This document shows, in pieces, positions 8,729-16,975 of a stretch of DNA of 36,143 nt. Under the pieces are notes generated by a model. It had not been told where the DNA came from. It saw only the letters and a list, made by a program, of their open reading frames with translations, and made no database searches. Where the stretch lies: assembly GCA_022842465.1 (NCBI GenBank), contig JALHPN010000077.1:1-36143 (forward strand), given 5' to 3'. The DNA comes from Polyangiaceae bacterium (lineage in GTDB: Bacteria > Myxococcota_A > Polyangia > Polyangiales > Polyangiaceae). A program made the translations under genes and the position numbers. Numbering within the stretch: the first letter of the stretch is position 1; each line of letters starts with the position of its first letter.

Positions 8729-9496
8729 GTGCAGCTACGCGTAGTCGGCTGCCATGGCGGGGAGACTCCGAGACATCGGACGAGCGCCTTCGTGCTCGAC
8801 GAGCGCCTGGCCATCGACGCCGGCTCGCTCACGAGCGGCCTCGACCTGAAGCTCCAGTGCCAGCTCGAGGCCGTGCTCGTCAGCCACTCCCACCTCGATC
8901 ACATCCGGGATCTCGCGACGATCGCGGACAACCGCGCGCAGGCGGGGTGCAAGCCGCTCGTCGTCGCCGGGACGAGAGCGACGCTCGGCGTCCTCAAGAA
9001 GCACTTCTTCAACAACCTCCTCTGGCCCGACTTCACGCAGATCCCGACCAAGGAGGAGCCGACCATCGCGTACCTGGTCCTCACGCCCGAGGTCCGGACC
9101 GTGATCGCCGGCTACGGCGTCCGGGCGATCGCCGTCAGCCACACGATCGACACCTGCGCGTTCATCGTGGACAAGGGCGGCCAGTCGATCGCCTACAGCG
9201 GCGACACCGGTCCGACCGAGCGGCTCTGGAAGGTCCTCGACGAGCAGCAGGATCTCCGCGCCCTCCTCATGGAAGTGAGCTTCCCGAACGAGGAGCAGCG
9301 GGTCGCCACCGTCAGCGGGCACCACACCCCGCAGACCCTCCTCACGGACCTGAAGAAGCAGCGCGACGCGCGCCGGGCGCCGACGCTCCTCTACCACATC
9401 AAGCCTGCGTTCCAGTCGCAGGTCGAGCGCCAGTGCGCGAAGCTGAAGGGCGTCGACCTGACCGTGCTCGCGCTCGGCGATCAGCTCCTCCTCTGA
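8729..9496 (+). CDS. Metallo-beta-lactamase-fold hydrolase, class II cyclic-nucleotide phosphodiesterase-like
   Basis: This protein of 255 residues has a GTG start supported by a GAGGAG site six bases upstream. The metal-binding signature HSHLDHI lies at about residues 52-58, further His at SHT (about 138), Asp in SGDTGP (about 155-160), then SFPNEE, SGHHTP and YHIKP near the end. The series HxHLDH, SGDTGP, EVSF, GHxTP, HIKP is the pattern of class II 3',5'-cyclic-nucleotide phosphodiesterases, and the His/Asp residues would bind two metals. It may therefore cleave cAMP or cGMP, although substrate cannot be told from sequence and other metallo-hydrolases share the fold. No signal peptide, so cytoplasmic. 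It precedes the helicase gene in the same direction. Confidence 0.7.
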   Translation: MQLRVVGCHGGETPRHRTSAFVLDERLAIDAGSLTSGLDLKLQCQLEAVLVSHSHLDHIRDLATIADNRAQAGCKPLVVAGTRATLGVLKKHFFNNLLWPDFTQIPTKEEPTIAYLVLTPEVRTVIAGYGVRAIAVSHTIDTCAFIVDKGGQSIAYSGDTGPTERLWKVLDEQQDLRALLMEVSFPNEEQRVATVSGHHTPQTLLTDLKKQRDARRAPTLLYHIKPAFQSQVERQCAKLKGVDLTVLALGDQLLL

Positions 9497-9564
9497 CCCT
9501 TCGGGGGCTGGCCGGCACGGGAGGCTTTTGCGGCGCGCTCGCGTTTGCTACACCGTCTGACCCC

Positions 9565-12036
9565 GTGTCCGACGCCTCCCCGAGCCAGAGCAGCGATATC
9601 TCCGTCCCCGGGCTCGAGGACGACGAGGAGGGCACGCGCATCGTCCGCGAAGAGCTCCAGCTCCTCGCCGTCGTACAGCGCGCGCTCGGCCCCGACGACG
9701 CGCCCGCGAGCGTCCGCTCACCGAGCAGCCCGCCTGGGCCGAGCATCGCGGAGGCCCTCGCCCAGGACGACAAGCGCATGCTCGAGCTCCGGGACGAGCT
9801 CGCCACGGCGAAGCCCGAGGACATGGCGTCGCTCCTCGACCAGATGCACCAGCTCGGCGCGCTGCGCGGGCTCCGGGGCAAGGGGGCGACCGGCACGCTC
9901 GATCGGCGGAGCCCCTACTTCGGCCATCTCCGCCTCGAGGAGACGGTGACTGTTCGCGGCAGGCCAGGGCAGCCCGCCAAGCAGCGCCGTCGCGACGTGC
10001 TCGTCGGCAACAAGCAGTACCTCGACCCCGCCGCAGGGATCCGGATCGTCGACTGGCGAAACGCGCCCGTGAGCCGGATCTTCTACCGCTATCGCGAGTC
10101 GGACTCCTACGAGGAGACGCTCGGCGAGCAGCCCGTGGAAGGGGAGGTGCTCGCGCGACGCACGGTCACGATCGTCGACGGCGTCCTCCGGAAGGTCACC
10201 GCCGCGCAGGGGACGTTCGTCGTCGAGGCGAACGGGCGCTGGCGTCGGGCAGAGCAGAGCACGTCGCGCCTCCGGCTCCCGCGCGAGAGAGTCGCGGGAG
10301 CTCCGGCGCCCACCGCGGCCTCGAGCGTCGCTTCGCCCGATCGACTCCTCCCCTCGATCGCCGCGATGCTCGACAAGGAGCAGTACGACCTCATCACGCG
10401 GCCAGGCACGGGCCTCGTCGCGATCCAGGGAAGCGCAGGGAGCGGCAAGACGACGGTCGGCCTTCATCGCGTCGCCTATCTCCACGCGACGGCTCCGCAG
10501 CGCTTCCGCGCGAACCGGCTGCTCGTCATCGTCCCGAACGAGGCGCTCATCCATTACACGAGCCGCGTGCTCCCGGGCCTCGGCGTCGAGGGCGTGCCCG
10601 TGATGACGTTCGCGCGCTGGTCCGTGCGCGTCCTTCATGATCTCTTCCCGCGGCTCCCGAGCGCGATCAGCGAGGAGACGCCGCCGCTCGTCGGCCGGGT
10701 CAAGAACCACCACCGGATGATCGACGCGATCGACGCCGTGGTCTCCGAGGTCGAGGCGCGGATGGATGCGAAGGCCGCCGCCGCGATGGCGCGCTGGCCG
10801 GAGGGCGACCGCGTCCTCGCGGCCTACCGCGCGACGAAGGGCGTCGCCGACAAGCGCGTCACGATGCTCGGCCAGTGGGTCTCCGGCAAGCGCGAGATCC
10901 CGGGCGTCCCTCCCGCGTCCGGCCTGTCGGACGTCACGATGAGCGCGGCCGTGGCGCTCGGCCAGGAGCTCCGGAGCGAGTCTCGATCGATGCTGGGGAT
11001 CTGGGACGAGATCCTGACGAGCCGCGCGCGCCTCGACGCGTTCTTCGGCGAGGCGTTCGGCACCGGGCAGCTCGACCAGGTCCACGAGTGGTGCGTCCGC
11101 CAGGCGCGCATCCGCTCCGAGCACGAGCGCGACGGCGACACGCCCTCGCTCGACAGCGAGGACTACGCGCTCCTCCTCCGCATCTGGCAGGTCCTGCGCG
11201 GCCCGTTGCTCGACATCGAGGGCGCGCCGCTCAACGTCGCGCACCTCTTCGTCGACGAGGTCCAGGACGCGAGCCCCGTCGAGCTGAAGGTGCTCCTCGA
11301 TCTGGCGGCGAGCCCCAAGGACGACGGGCGCGCCGATCCGACGCAGCTCTCCGTCACGCTCGCGGGCGACATGGCCCAGCGCATGAAAGAGGACGACGAG
11401 CAGCACGTCGCTTTCGACTGGGACGAGGCGCTGAAGCAGCTCGGGGTCCCCGGCGGCGCCGGGATGATCGAGCCGCTCAAGGTGAGCTACCGCTCGACGG
11501 CGGAGATCACGTCGTTCGCGCGCGGCGTCCTCGGTCCGTTCGCCCACGAGGCGGAGCCGATCGCGACGCGGAACGGGCCGCCGGTCGAGCTCTTCTCCTT
11601 CGGATCCGCGGGCGAGGCGGTCGCCTTCCTCGCCGACGTGCTCCGCGATCTCGCCCTCGCCGAGCCCGAGGCGAACGTGGCGCTCCTCTCGCGCTTCCCG
11701 CAGCAGGCGGAGGTCTACTTCGAGGGCCTCACCCGCGCCGAGGTCCCGAACGTCCGGCGCGTCCGCAAGCAGGACTTCACGTGGGAGCGCGGCTTCGACA
11801 TCACGGACGTCCGGCAGACGAAGGGGCTCGAGTTCGACGAGGTCATCCTGCTCGAGACGACACGCTCGAGCTACCCCGACACGGCGCAGGCGCGTCACGG
11901 GCTCTACGTCGGCGCGACGCGCGCGGCCCACCAGCTCTGGTGTCTCTCGAGCGAGGCAGCGTCGCCGCTCGTGGAGGAGGGCCTCGCGGCGCAGGCGGCG
12001 TCGGCGGCGAAGGCTGCCGAGGCGAAGGAGGCCTGA
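9565..12036 (+). CDS. helD: HelD-like UvrD/Rep-superfamily helicase
   Basis: This protein of 823 residues starts from the GTG at 9565. No ATG lies nearby and no clear ribosome site is seen, so the start is tentative. Superfamily 1 ATPase motifs are present: Walker A GSAGSGKTT at about residues 288-296, Walker B VDEVQD near 563-568, then QTKGLEFDEVILLE and YVGATRAAHQLW close to the end. The N-terminal 280 residues contain a long charged helical region and the RNAPVSRIFYR-type segment (here DWRNAPVSRIFYRY) typical of HelD. HelD proteins bind stalled RNA polymerase and release it from nucleic acid, as known in Firmicutes and Actinobacteria. gpsA begins one base after the stop, implying coupling. 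Confidence 0.88.
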   Translation: MSDASPSQSSDISVPGLEDDEEGTRIVREELQLLAVVQRALGPDDAPASVRSPSSPPGPSIAEALAQDDKRMLELRDELATAKPEDMASLLDQMHQLGALRGLRGKGATGTLDRRSPYFGHLRLEETVTVRGRPGQPAKQRRRDVLVGNKQYLDPAAGIRIVDWRNAPVSRIFYRYRESDSYEETLGEQPVEGEVLARRTVTIVDGVLRKVTAAQGTFVVEANGRWRRAEQSTSRLRLPRERVAGAPAPTAASSVASPDRLLPSIAAMLDKEQYDLITRPGTGLVAIQGSAGSGKTTVGLHRVAYLHATAPQRFRANRLLVIVPNEALIHYTSRVLPGLGVEGVPVMTFARWSVRVLHDLFPRLPSAISEETPPLVGRVKNHHRMIDAIDAVVSEVEARMDAKAAAAMARWPEGDRVLAAYRATKGVADKRVTMLGQWVSGKREIPGVPPASGLSDVTMSAAVALGQELRSESRSMLGIWDEILTSRARLDAFFGEAFGTGQLDQVHEWCVRQARIRSEHERDGDTPSLDSEDYALLLRIWQVLRGPLLDIEGAPLNVAHLFVDEVQDASPVELKVLLDLAASPKDDGRADPTQLSVTLAGDMAQRMKEDDEQHVAFDWDEALKQLGVPGGAGMIEPLKVSYRSTAEITSFARGVLGPFAHEAEPIATRNGPPVELFSFGSAGEAVAFLADVLRDLALAEPEANVALLSRFPQQAEVYFEGLTRAEVPNVRRVRKQDFTWERGFDITDVRQTKGLEFDEVILLETTRSSYPDTAQARHGLYVGATRAAHQLWCLSSEAASPLVEEGLAAQAASAAKAAEAKEA

Positions 12037-12037
12037 A

Positions 12038-13090
12038 GTGACGCCCCCCGCGCGGAAACGAGTCGCGGTCGTCGGAGGCGGCGCCTGGGGCACCGCCCTG
12101 GCGGCGCACGCGGCGCGGCTCGGGCACGAGACGCTCCTCTGGGCGCGCGAGGCGGACGTCGTCACGGGCGTCAACGACGCCCACGAGAACGGCCTCTTCC
12201 TCCCCGGCGTACCGCTCCCGCCCGAGCTCCGCGCGTCCAGCGACGCCGCCGAGGTCCTCGCCGGCGCCCACATCGTCATCCTCGTGCCGCCTTCGCAGTT
12301 CCTCCGCAACGTGGCAGCGACGATCGCGCCGCACCTCGCGAAGGGCGCCATCGTCGTCGTCGCCTCGAAGGGGATCGAGGAGGGCACGCTCGCCCTCATG
12401 CATGCCGTCGCGGCCGAGGCGCTCCCCGCGGTCGATCCGCGGACGATCTGCGCCCTGTCCGGCCCGAGCTTCGCGAAGGAGGTCGCCGCCGGCCTGCCGA
12501 CCGACGTCGTCGTCGCCGCGAAGGACGCCGCCACCGCGCAAGTCGTCGCGGACGCGCTCCACGCGCCGATGTTCCGCGTCTACACGAGCCGCGACCCGGT
12601 CGGCGTCGAGGTCGGCGGCGCGCTGAAGAACGTGGTGGCGGTCGCGGCCGGCGCTTGCGACGGGCTCGGGCTCGGCAACAACGCCCGCGCGGCGCTCGTC
12701 ACGCGCGGCATCGTCGAGATGGCGCGCTTCGGCGTGGCCCTCGGCGGCGAGCCGCTCACGTTCATGGGGCTCTCGGGGATGGGCGATCTGGTCCTGACGG
12801 CGACGGGCGCGCTCTCGCGCAACCGCCAGCTCGGGATCAAGGTCGCCGAGGGGCTCGACGCGAAGGCCTACCTCGCGTCGCAGCGCACCGTCGCGGAGGG
12901 CTTCTCGACGGCTCGCGCCGCCTGGCAGCTCGCGCAGAAGCTCGGCATCGACGCGCCGATCACCGAACAGGTCCACGCCGTCCTCCACGAGGGGAGGCCG
13001 ATCCTCGAGGCGCTGAAGCTCCTCATGACACGCTCCCAGAAGGACGAGCTCGAAGGGATCATCCCGCCGTCTCTGCCGCCTCTCCCGTGA
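12038..13090 (+). CDS. gpsA: Glycerol-3-phosphate dehydrogenase (NAD(P)+)
   Basis: This protein of 350 residues has a GTG start one base after the helicase stop. GpsA reduces dihydroxyacetone phosphate to sn-glycerol 3-phosphate for phospholipid synthesis in the cytoplasm. The Rossmann motif VVGGGAWGTALA lies at residues 10-21. Family signatures LSGPSFAKEVAAGLPT (about 141-156), GALKNVVAVAAG with the catalytic Lys (about 192-203), NNARAALVTRG and GLSGMGDLVLT are all present. The length is normal. Its 3' end overlaps the convergent ureG gene by 32 bp, leaving no room for a terminator between them. Confidence 0.96.
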   Translation: MTPPARKRVAVVGGGAWGTALAAHAARLGHETLLWAREADVVTGVNDAHENGLFLPGVPLPPELRASSDAAEVLAGAHIVILVPPSQFLRNVAATIAPHLAKGAIVVVASKGIEEGTLALMHAVAAEALPAVDPRTICALSGPSFAKEVAAGLPTDVVVAAKDAATAQVVADALHAPMFRVYTSRDPVGVEVGGALKNVVAVAAGACDGLGLGNNARAALVTRGIVEMARFGVALGGEPLTFMGLSGMGDLVLTATGALSRNRQLGIKVAEGLDAKAYLASQRTVAEGFSTARAAWQLAQKLGIDAPITEQVHAVLHEGRPILEALKLLMTRSQKDELEGIIPPSLPPLP

Positions 13091-13802
13091 CGGCGAGCGC
13101 TTCGGCGCGGGCGCGGAGGACGTGCTCGATGATCTCGTCGACGCCTTGACCCGTGTTGCAGCGGGCGAAGACGAGCGGGCCGCCGTCACGCATGCGTTCG
13201 GCGTCCTTCTGCATCACGTCGAGGCTCGCGCCGACGAAGGGCGCGAGGTCGATCTTGTTGATGACGAGCAGATCGCTCTGCGTGACGCCGGGGCCGCCCT
13301 TGCGGGGGACCTTGTCGCCGCCCGCGACGTCGACGACGTAGATGGTGAAGTCGACGAGCTCGCGCGAGTACTGCGCGGCGAGGTTGTCGCCGCCGCTCTC
13401 CACGACGAGGAGCTCGGGAGAGACCTCGCGCATGAGCTGATCGAGCGCGTCGAGGTTCGGGGTGATGTCCTCGCGGATCGCCGCGTGCGGGCAGCCCCCG
13501 GTCTCGACCGCGCGGATCTGCGCCGACGGGAGCGCGTCGTTCCGCTGGAGGAACTCGGCGTCCTCCCGCGTGAAGATGTCGTTCGTGACGACCCCGAGGC
13601 GCATGCCGCCCTTGAGCTTCCGGCAGAGCGAGAGCACGAGGGCCGTCTTGCCGCTCCCCACGGGCCCCCCGATGCCGACCGTGAACGCGCGCTCCGCGAA
13701 CGACCGCGCCTTCCGGGGCGCTCGCTGGCGGAAGAGCCCGGGGTGCGTCCACGTCTCGTGGTGATGGTCGTGCGGGTGATCGTGATGGTGATGATCGTGC
13801 AT
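13059..13802 (-). CDS. ureG: Urease accessory GTPase UreG with His-rich N-terminus
   Basis: This protein of 247 residues is longer than the roughly 205 of typical UreG because of an N-terminal extension. Residues 1-16 contain ten histidines (the MHDHHHHDHPHDHHHE stretch), followed by a linker to the GTPase domain. P-loop GGPVGSGKT lies at about 45-53, the metal-binding CPH motif (GCPHAAIRED) near 95-105, ESGGDNLAA near 130, and NKID (base specificity) near 180. UreG uses GTP to deliver nickel to urease with UreF and UreD. The His-rich tract is likely to bind nickel and may do the work of the missing UreE. It is the last gene of the operon, 10 bp after ureF. Confidence 0.96.
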   Translation of the reverse strand: MHDHHHHDHPHDHHHETWTHPGLFRQRAPRKARSFAERAFTVGIGGPVGSGKTALVLSLCRKLKGGMRLGVVTNDIFTREDAEFLQRNDALPSAQIRAVETGGCPHAAIREDITPNLDALDQLMREVSPELLVVESGGDNLAAQYSRELVDFTIYVVDVAGGDKVPRKGGPGVTQSDLLVINKIDLAPFVGASLDVMQKDAERMRDGGPLVFARCNTGQGVDEIIEHVLRARAEALAVTGEAAETAG

Positions 13803-13812
13803 CGGTCTCTCC

Positions 13813-14487
13813 TCAGGACTGGAACATCCGTGCGTCGAGCTCGTCGTGCTTCGCTCCCCAGAGCTCGAGGAGCGGGGCCGTCGTCGCGACGTCGTCGACG
13901 GAGAGCGCGCGCGACGCCTCGAGCACGCGGTCCATGAGCGGCGCGCGCGCGGCCTGGATGGCCTGCGCCTCGAGCGGCCCCACGAGGCCGAGCCGGACGG
14001 CCGACGAGAGCACCTGCCGCGCCGTCCCGTGGAGGAACGCGACCTCGGCGTCCCCGGAGGATACCCCGAGCGCACCGAAGAGCGCGCCGAAGACGGGCGC
14101 CTGGTGGGCCGGCCCCCGCGCCGCGTGCGCGGTCACGAGGCGCACCCGCGCGTCTTCCCCGAAGGCGCGGGCCGCCGCGCTGGCGAGCGAGCGGCCGAGC
14201 GCCCGGCTCGCGCGGTTCGCGACGTGGCTCGGCACGGTCGCGTCACACCGACCGTCGAGCGCCGCGAGCTCGGAGGGCGACTCCGCGGCGATGCGGACGA
14301 AGGGCAGGAGGGCGTGCCCGGCCTGCCAGAGCGCCGCGTCGAGGAGCTCCTCGGGGCTCGTCCTCCCCCCGATCGTGACCGCCGCCTCGATCCCCGTCGA
14401 GTGCGCGAACGCGCCGCTCGGGAACGCGGCGTCCGCGAGCTGGAGGAGGAGCCAGGGCCCGGGGGAGGGGGAGGGGGAGGGGGCCAT
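13813..14487 (-). CDS. ureF: Urease accessory protein UreF
   Basis: This protein of 224 residues starts at the ATG at 14487. UreF recruits UreG to the urease-UreD complex and gates nickel transfer. The family N-terminus LLLQLADAAFPSGAFAHS (about residues 13-30) is clear, and the all-helical remainder contains LTAHAARG-like and GTARQVLSSAVRLGLVGPLEAQ segments typical of UreF. The first dozen codons encode an Ser-Pro repeat (MAPSPSPSPGP) that corresponds to a G-tract repeat on the other strand. It begins two bases after the ureC stop, consistent with translational coupling, and is followed by ureG after 10 bp. Confidence 0.94.
   Translation of the reverse strand: MAPSPSPSPGPWLLLQLADAAFPSGAFAHSTGIEAAVTIGGRTSPEELLDAALWQAGHALLPFVRIAAESPSELAALDGRCDATVPSHVANRASRALGRSLASAAARAFGEDARVRLVTAHAARGPAHQAPVFGALFGALGVSSGDAEVAFLHGTARQVLSSAVRLGLVGPLEAQAIQAARAPLMDRVLEASRALSVDDVATTAPLLELWGAKHDELDARMFQS
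14461..14483 (+). repeat. Four G5 tracts separated by single A (G-quadruplex-capable repeat)
   Basis: The plus strand carries GGGGG at 14461-14465, 14467-14471, 14473-14477 and 14479-14483, each separated by one A. It is a six-base period repeat encoding Ser-Pro pairs at the start of ureF on the minus strand. The G-rich strand is the template strand of ureF. Slippage by one unit would stay in frame. Confidence 0.9.
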
Positions 14488-14489
14488 GG

Positions 14490-16202
14490 TCAGAAGAGGG
14501 AGTAGAGCCGCGCGAGCGCGACGCGCGTGGCCGGCGTGCTCCGAAGGAGCGCTCCGTCGGCGAAGACCTCGTAGCTCTCGGGATCGACGCGCATCGAGGG
14601 GAGCGCGTCGTTCAGCTTCATGTCCGCCTTCCCGAGCTTCCGGCACCGGCGGACCGCGTTGAGCCGCTTCGAGAGCCCGAGCGCGGCGATGTGGCCCTCG
14701 GACAGCGCCCGCTGCGAGACGAAGGCGATCGACGTGGCGCCCGTCGCGCGTCCGAAGGCGCCGAACATCGGCCGCATGTACGCCGGCTGCGGGGTAGGGA
14801 TCGAGGCGTTCGGATCGCCCATCTGCGCCCACGCGATGAACCCGCCCTTCAGGACGAGCTCCGGCTTGACGCCGAAGAACCCCGGGCGCCACAAGACGAG
14901 GTCCGCCCACTTGCCGACCTCGACGGACCCGATCTCGTGCGACATGCCATGGGCGATCGCCGGGTTGATCGTGTACTTCGCGACGTAGCGCCGGACGCGG
15001 AGGTTGTCCGCCGACGAGGTCTCCCCCGGGAGCCGCCCCCGCTCGTCCTTCATCTTCGCCGCGGTCTGCCAGGTCCGGCAGATCACCTCGCCGACGCGTC
15101 CCATCGCCTGGCTGTCGGAGGCGATGATGCTGAGCGCCCCGAGGTCGTGGAGGACGTCCTCTGCGGCGATCGTCTCTCCGCGGATCCGGCTCTCGGCGAA
15201 CGAGACGTCCTCCGGGATCGTCCGATCGAGGTGGTGACACACCATGAGCATGTCCAGGTGCTCGTCGAGCGTGTTCACCGTGAAGGGTCGCGTCGGGTTC
15301 GTCGAGCTCGGGAGGACGTTCGCCTCGCCGCACACGCGGAGGATGTCGGGCGCGTGGCCGCCGCCTGCGCCTTCCGTGTGGTACGTGTGGATCGTCCGCC
15401 CCTTGAAGGCCGCGATCGAGTCGTCCACGTAGCCGGACTCGTTGAGGGTGTCGGTGTGGATCGTGACCTGGACGTCCTCCGCGTCGGCGATCCCGAGACA
15501 GCAGTCGATCGCCGACGGGGTCGTCCCCCAGTCCTCGTGGAGCTTGAGGCCGACGGCGCCGGCGCGGATCTGGTCGACGAGCCCCTCCGACAGGGAGGAG
15601 TTGCCCTTGCCCGTCAGCCCGATGTTCACGGGGAGGACGTCGGTGGCGAGGAGCATCAGCTCGATGTGGCGCGCGCCGGGCGTGCAGGTCGTCGCGTTCG
15701 TTCCGGTCGCGGGTCCTGTCCCGCCGCCGATGAAGGTGGTCACGCCGCTCGCGAGGGCCTCGTGCGCCTGCTGCGGGCAGATGAAGTGCACGTGGCTGTC
15801 GATGCCGCCGGCGGTGAGGATCATGCCCTCGCCCGCGATCGCCTCCGTGGTGACCCCGACGATCATGTTCGGCGTCACGCCGCTCATGACGTGCGGGTTG
15901 CCGGACTTGCCGATGCCGACGATGCGACCGTGCTTGATCCCGACGTCGGCCTTGTAGATCCCCGTCCAGTCGACGACGAGCGCGTTGGTGATGACGACGT
16001 CGAGCGCCTGATCGTCGTCGGCGCCTGGCATCTGGCCCATGCCGTCGCGGAGCACCTTTCCTCCGCCGAAGATGCACTCGTCTCCGTAGGAAGCGAGGTC
16101 CTTCTCCACCTCGACCACGAGCCCGGTGTCGCCCAGGAGGACGCGGTCGCCGGTCGTCGGCCCGTACATCGCGACGTACGCCGCGCGGCTCATCCGGCTC
16201 AC
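14490..16202 (-). CDS. ureC: Urease subunit alpha UreC
   Basis: This 570-residue catalytic subunit hydrolyses urea to ammonia and carbamate. I choose the GTG at 16202: its first residues then align with MSNISRQAYADMFG of other UreC proteins, and it overlaps the ureAB stop as GTGA; an ATG at 16193 is the alternative. Nickel-site features are all visible: DSHVHF (about 138-143), the carbamylated-lysine segment GLKLHEDWG (about 220), TIHTDTLNESG, HTYHTEGAGGGHAPD, the flap MVCHHLD, and the metal Asp in SDSQAMGR. The end, ARLYSLF, matches the usual C-terminus. The frame continues open far upstream through ureAB and ureD, but only as an antisense-like low-quality frame. Confidence 0.98.
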   Translation of the reverse strand: MSRMSRAAYVAMYGPTTGDRVLLGDTGLVVEVEKDLASYGDECIFGGGKVLRDGMGQMPGADDDQALDVVITNALVVDWTGIYKADVGIKHGRIVGIGKSGNPHVMSGVTPNMIVGVTTEAIAGEGMILTAGGIDSHVHFICPQQAHEALASGVTTFIGGGTGPATGTNATTCTPGARHIELMLLATDVLPVNIGLTGKGNSSLSEGLVDQIRAGAVGLKLHEDWGTTPSAIDCCLGIADAEDVQVTIHTDTLNESGYVDDSIAAFKGRTIHTYHTEGAGGGHAPDILRVCGEANVLPSSTNPTRPFTVNTLDEHLDMLMVCHHLDRTIPEDVSFAESRIRGETIAAEDVLHDLGALSIIASDSQAMGRVGEVICRTWQTAAKMKDERGRLPGETSSADNLRVRRYVAKYTINPAIAHGMSHEIGSVEVGKWADLVLWRPGFFGVKPELVLKGGFIAWAQMGDPNASIPTPQPAYMRPMFGAFGRATGATSIAFVSQRALSEGHIAALGLSKRLNAVRRCRKLGKADMKLNDALPSMRVDPESYEVFADGALLRSTPATRVALARLYSLF

Positions 16203-16939
16203 GACGCCCCCTCCGTGGGCTCGGGGAGCTTGCCGGACGCGCGCTCGAAGTAGCGCGCGACGTCCATCGCGCGCGTCCCCTCGACATCCTCCGTCGTCGC
16301 GTTCGCCACCAGCGTGACCGTCCGCGTCTCGCCGGGCTCGAAGCGCACCGCCGTGCCCGCGGGGATGTCGAGGTGGCATCCCCGCGCCGCCTCGCGATCG
16401 AAGTCGAGCGCGCGGTTCGTCTCCGCGAACGGGTAGTGGCTCCCGACCTGGATCGGCCGGTCGCCCCTGCTCGTGACCGTCAAGGTCACGCGCGCTCGCC
16501 CTTCGTGGAGCAGGATCTCCCCCGGGAGCGCCTCGATCCGCCCCGGCTCGACCTCGGGCTCCGGCGGACCGAAGACGGCGAGATCGGGGACCGGCAAGAA
16601 GCTGCCGTGGAGCGCCAGGGCGAGGTCCCCGTCCTCGAGCGTGATGGGATCGTGCACCGTGACGAGCTTCGTCCCGTCGAGGAACGTGCCTTCGACCTGC
16701 ACGTCGTGCAGGAGCGAGGCGACGCCGGGCAGCACCTGCCTCCGCCCGAGGATGCGCCGTCCGACGTCCATCAGCTCGGCGACGCTCTTGCCGTCGCGGA
16801 CGAGCTCGAGGATCTGCGTCGCCAGGAGCGCGACCGCCTCGGGGTGATTCAGGCGGAGGCCGCGCGCGAGCCGCTTCTGCGCGAGAACGCCCGCCTGGTG
16901 GAGGATCAGCTTGTCGAGATCGCGAGGAGAGAGGTGCAT
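16199..16939 (-). CDS. ureAB: Fused urease gamma/beta subunit UreAB
   Basis: This protein of 246 residues joins the gamma subunit (about residues 1-100; MHLSPRDLDKLILHQAG start, LNHPEAVAL, VQVEGTFxDGTKLVTVHDPI end) and the beta subunit (about 125-230; PGEI, GSHYPFAETN, IPAGTAVRFEPGETRTV) through a roughly 25-residue linker. Such fusions are known, for example in Helicobacter UreA, while many bacteria encode two proteins. In the beta part the usual GSHxHF is GSHYPF. The urease holoenzyme is thus built from two gene products here. It starts 36 bp after the ureD stop and overlaps ureC by four bases (GTGA). Confidence 0.96.
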   Translation of the reverse strand: MHLSPRDLDKLILHQAGVLAQKRLARGLRLNHPEAVALLATQILELVRDGKSVAELMDVGRRILGRRQVLPGVASLLHDVQVEGTFLDGTKLVTVHDPITLEDGDLALALHGSFLPVPDLAVFGPPEPEVEPGRIEALPGEILLHEGRARVTLTVTSRGDRPIQVGSHYPFAETNRALDFDREAARGCHLDIPAGTAVRFEPGETRTVTLVANATTEDVEGTRAMDVARYFERASGKLPEPTEGAS

Positions 16940-16975
16940 GCGAGGGACGGTGGGTGGGCGGGCGCCTGGGAGCGT

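Noticed and set aside
9718..12534. 938-codon open frame antisense to the helicase and gpsA
   Set aside because: Long antisense frames are normal at this GC content. The translation is Arg/Asp/Leu-rich without domains, while the sense strand has all helicase motifs.
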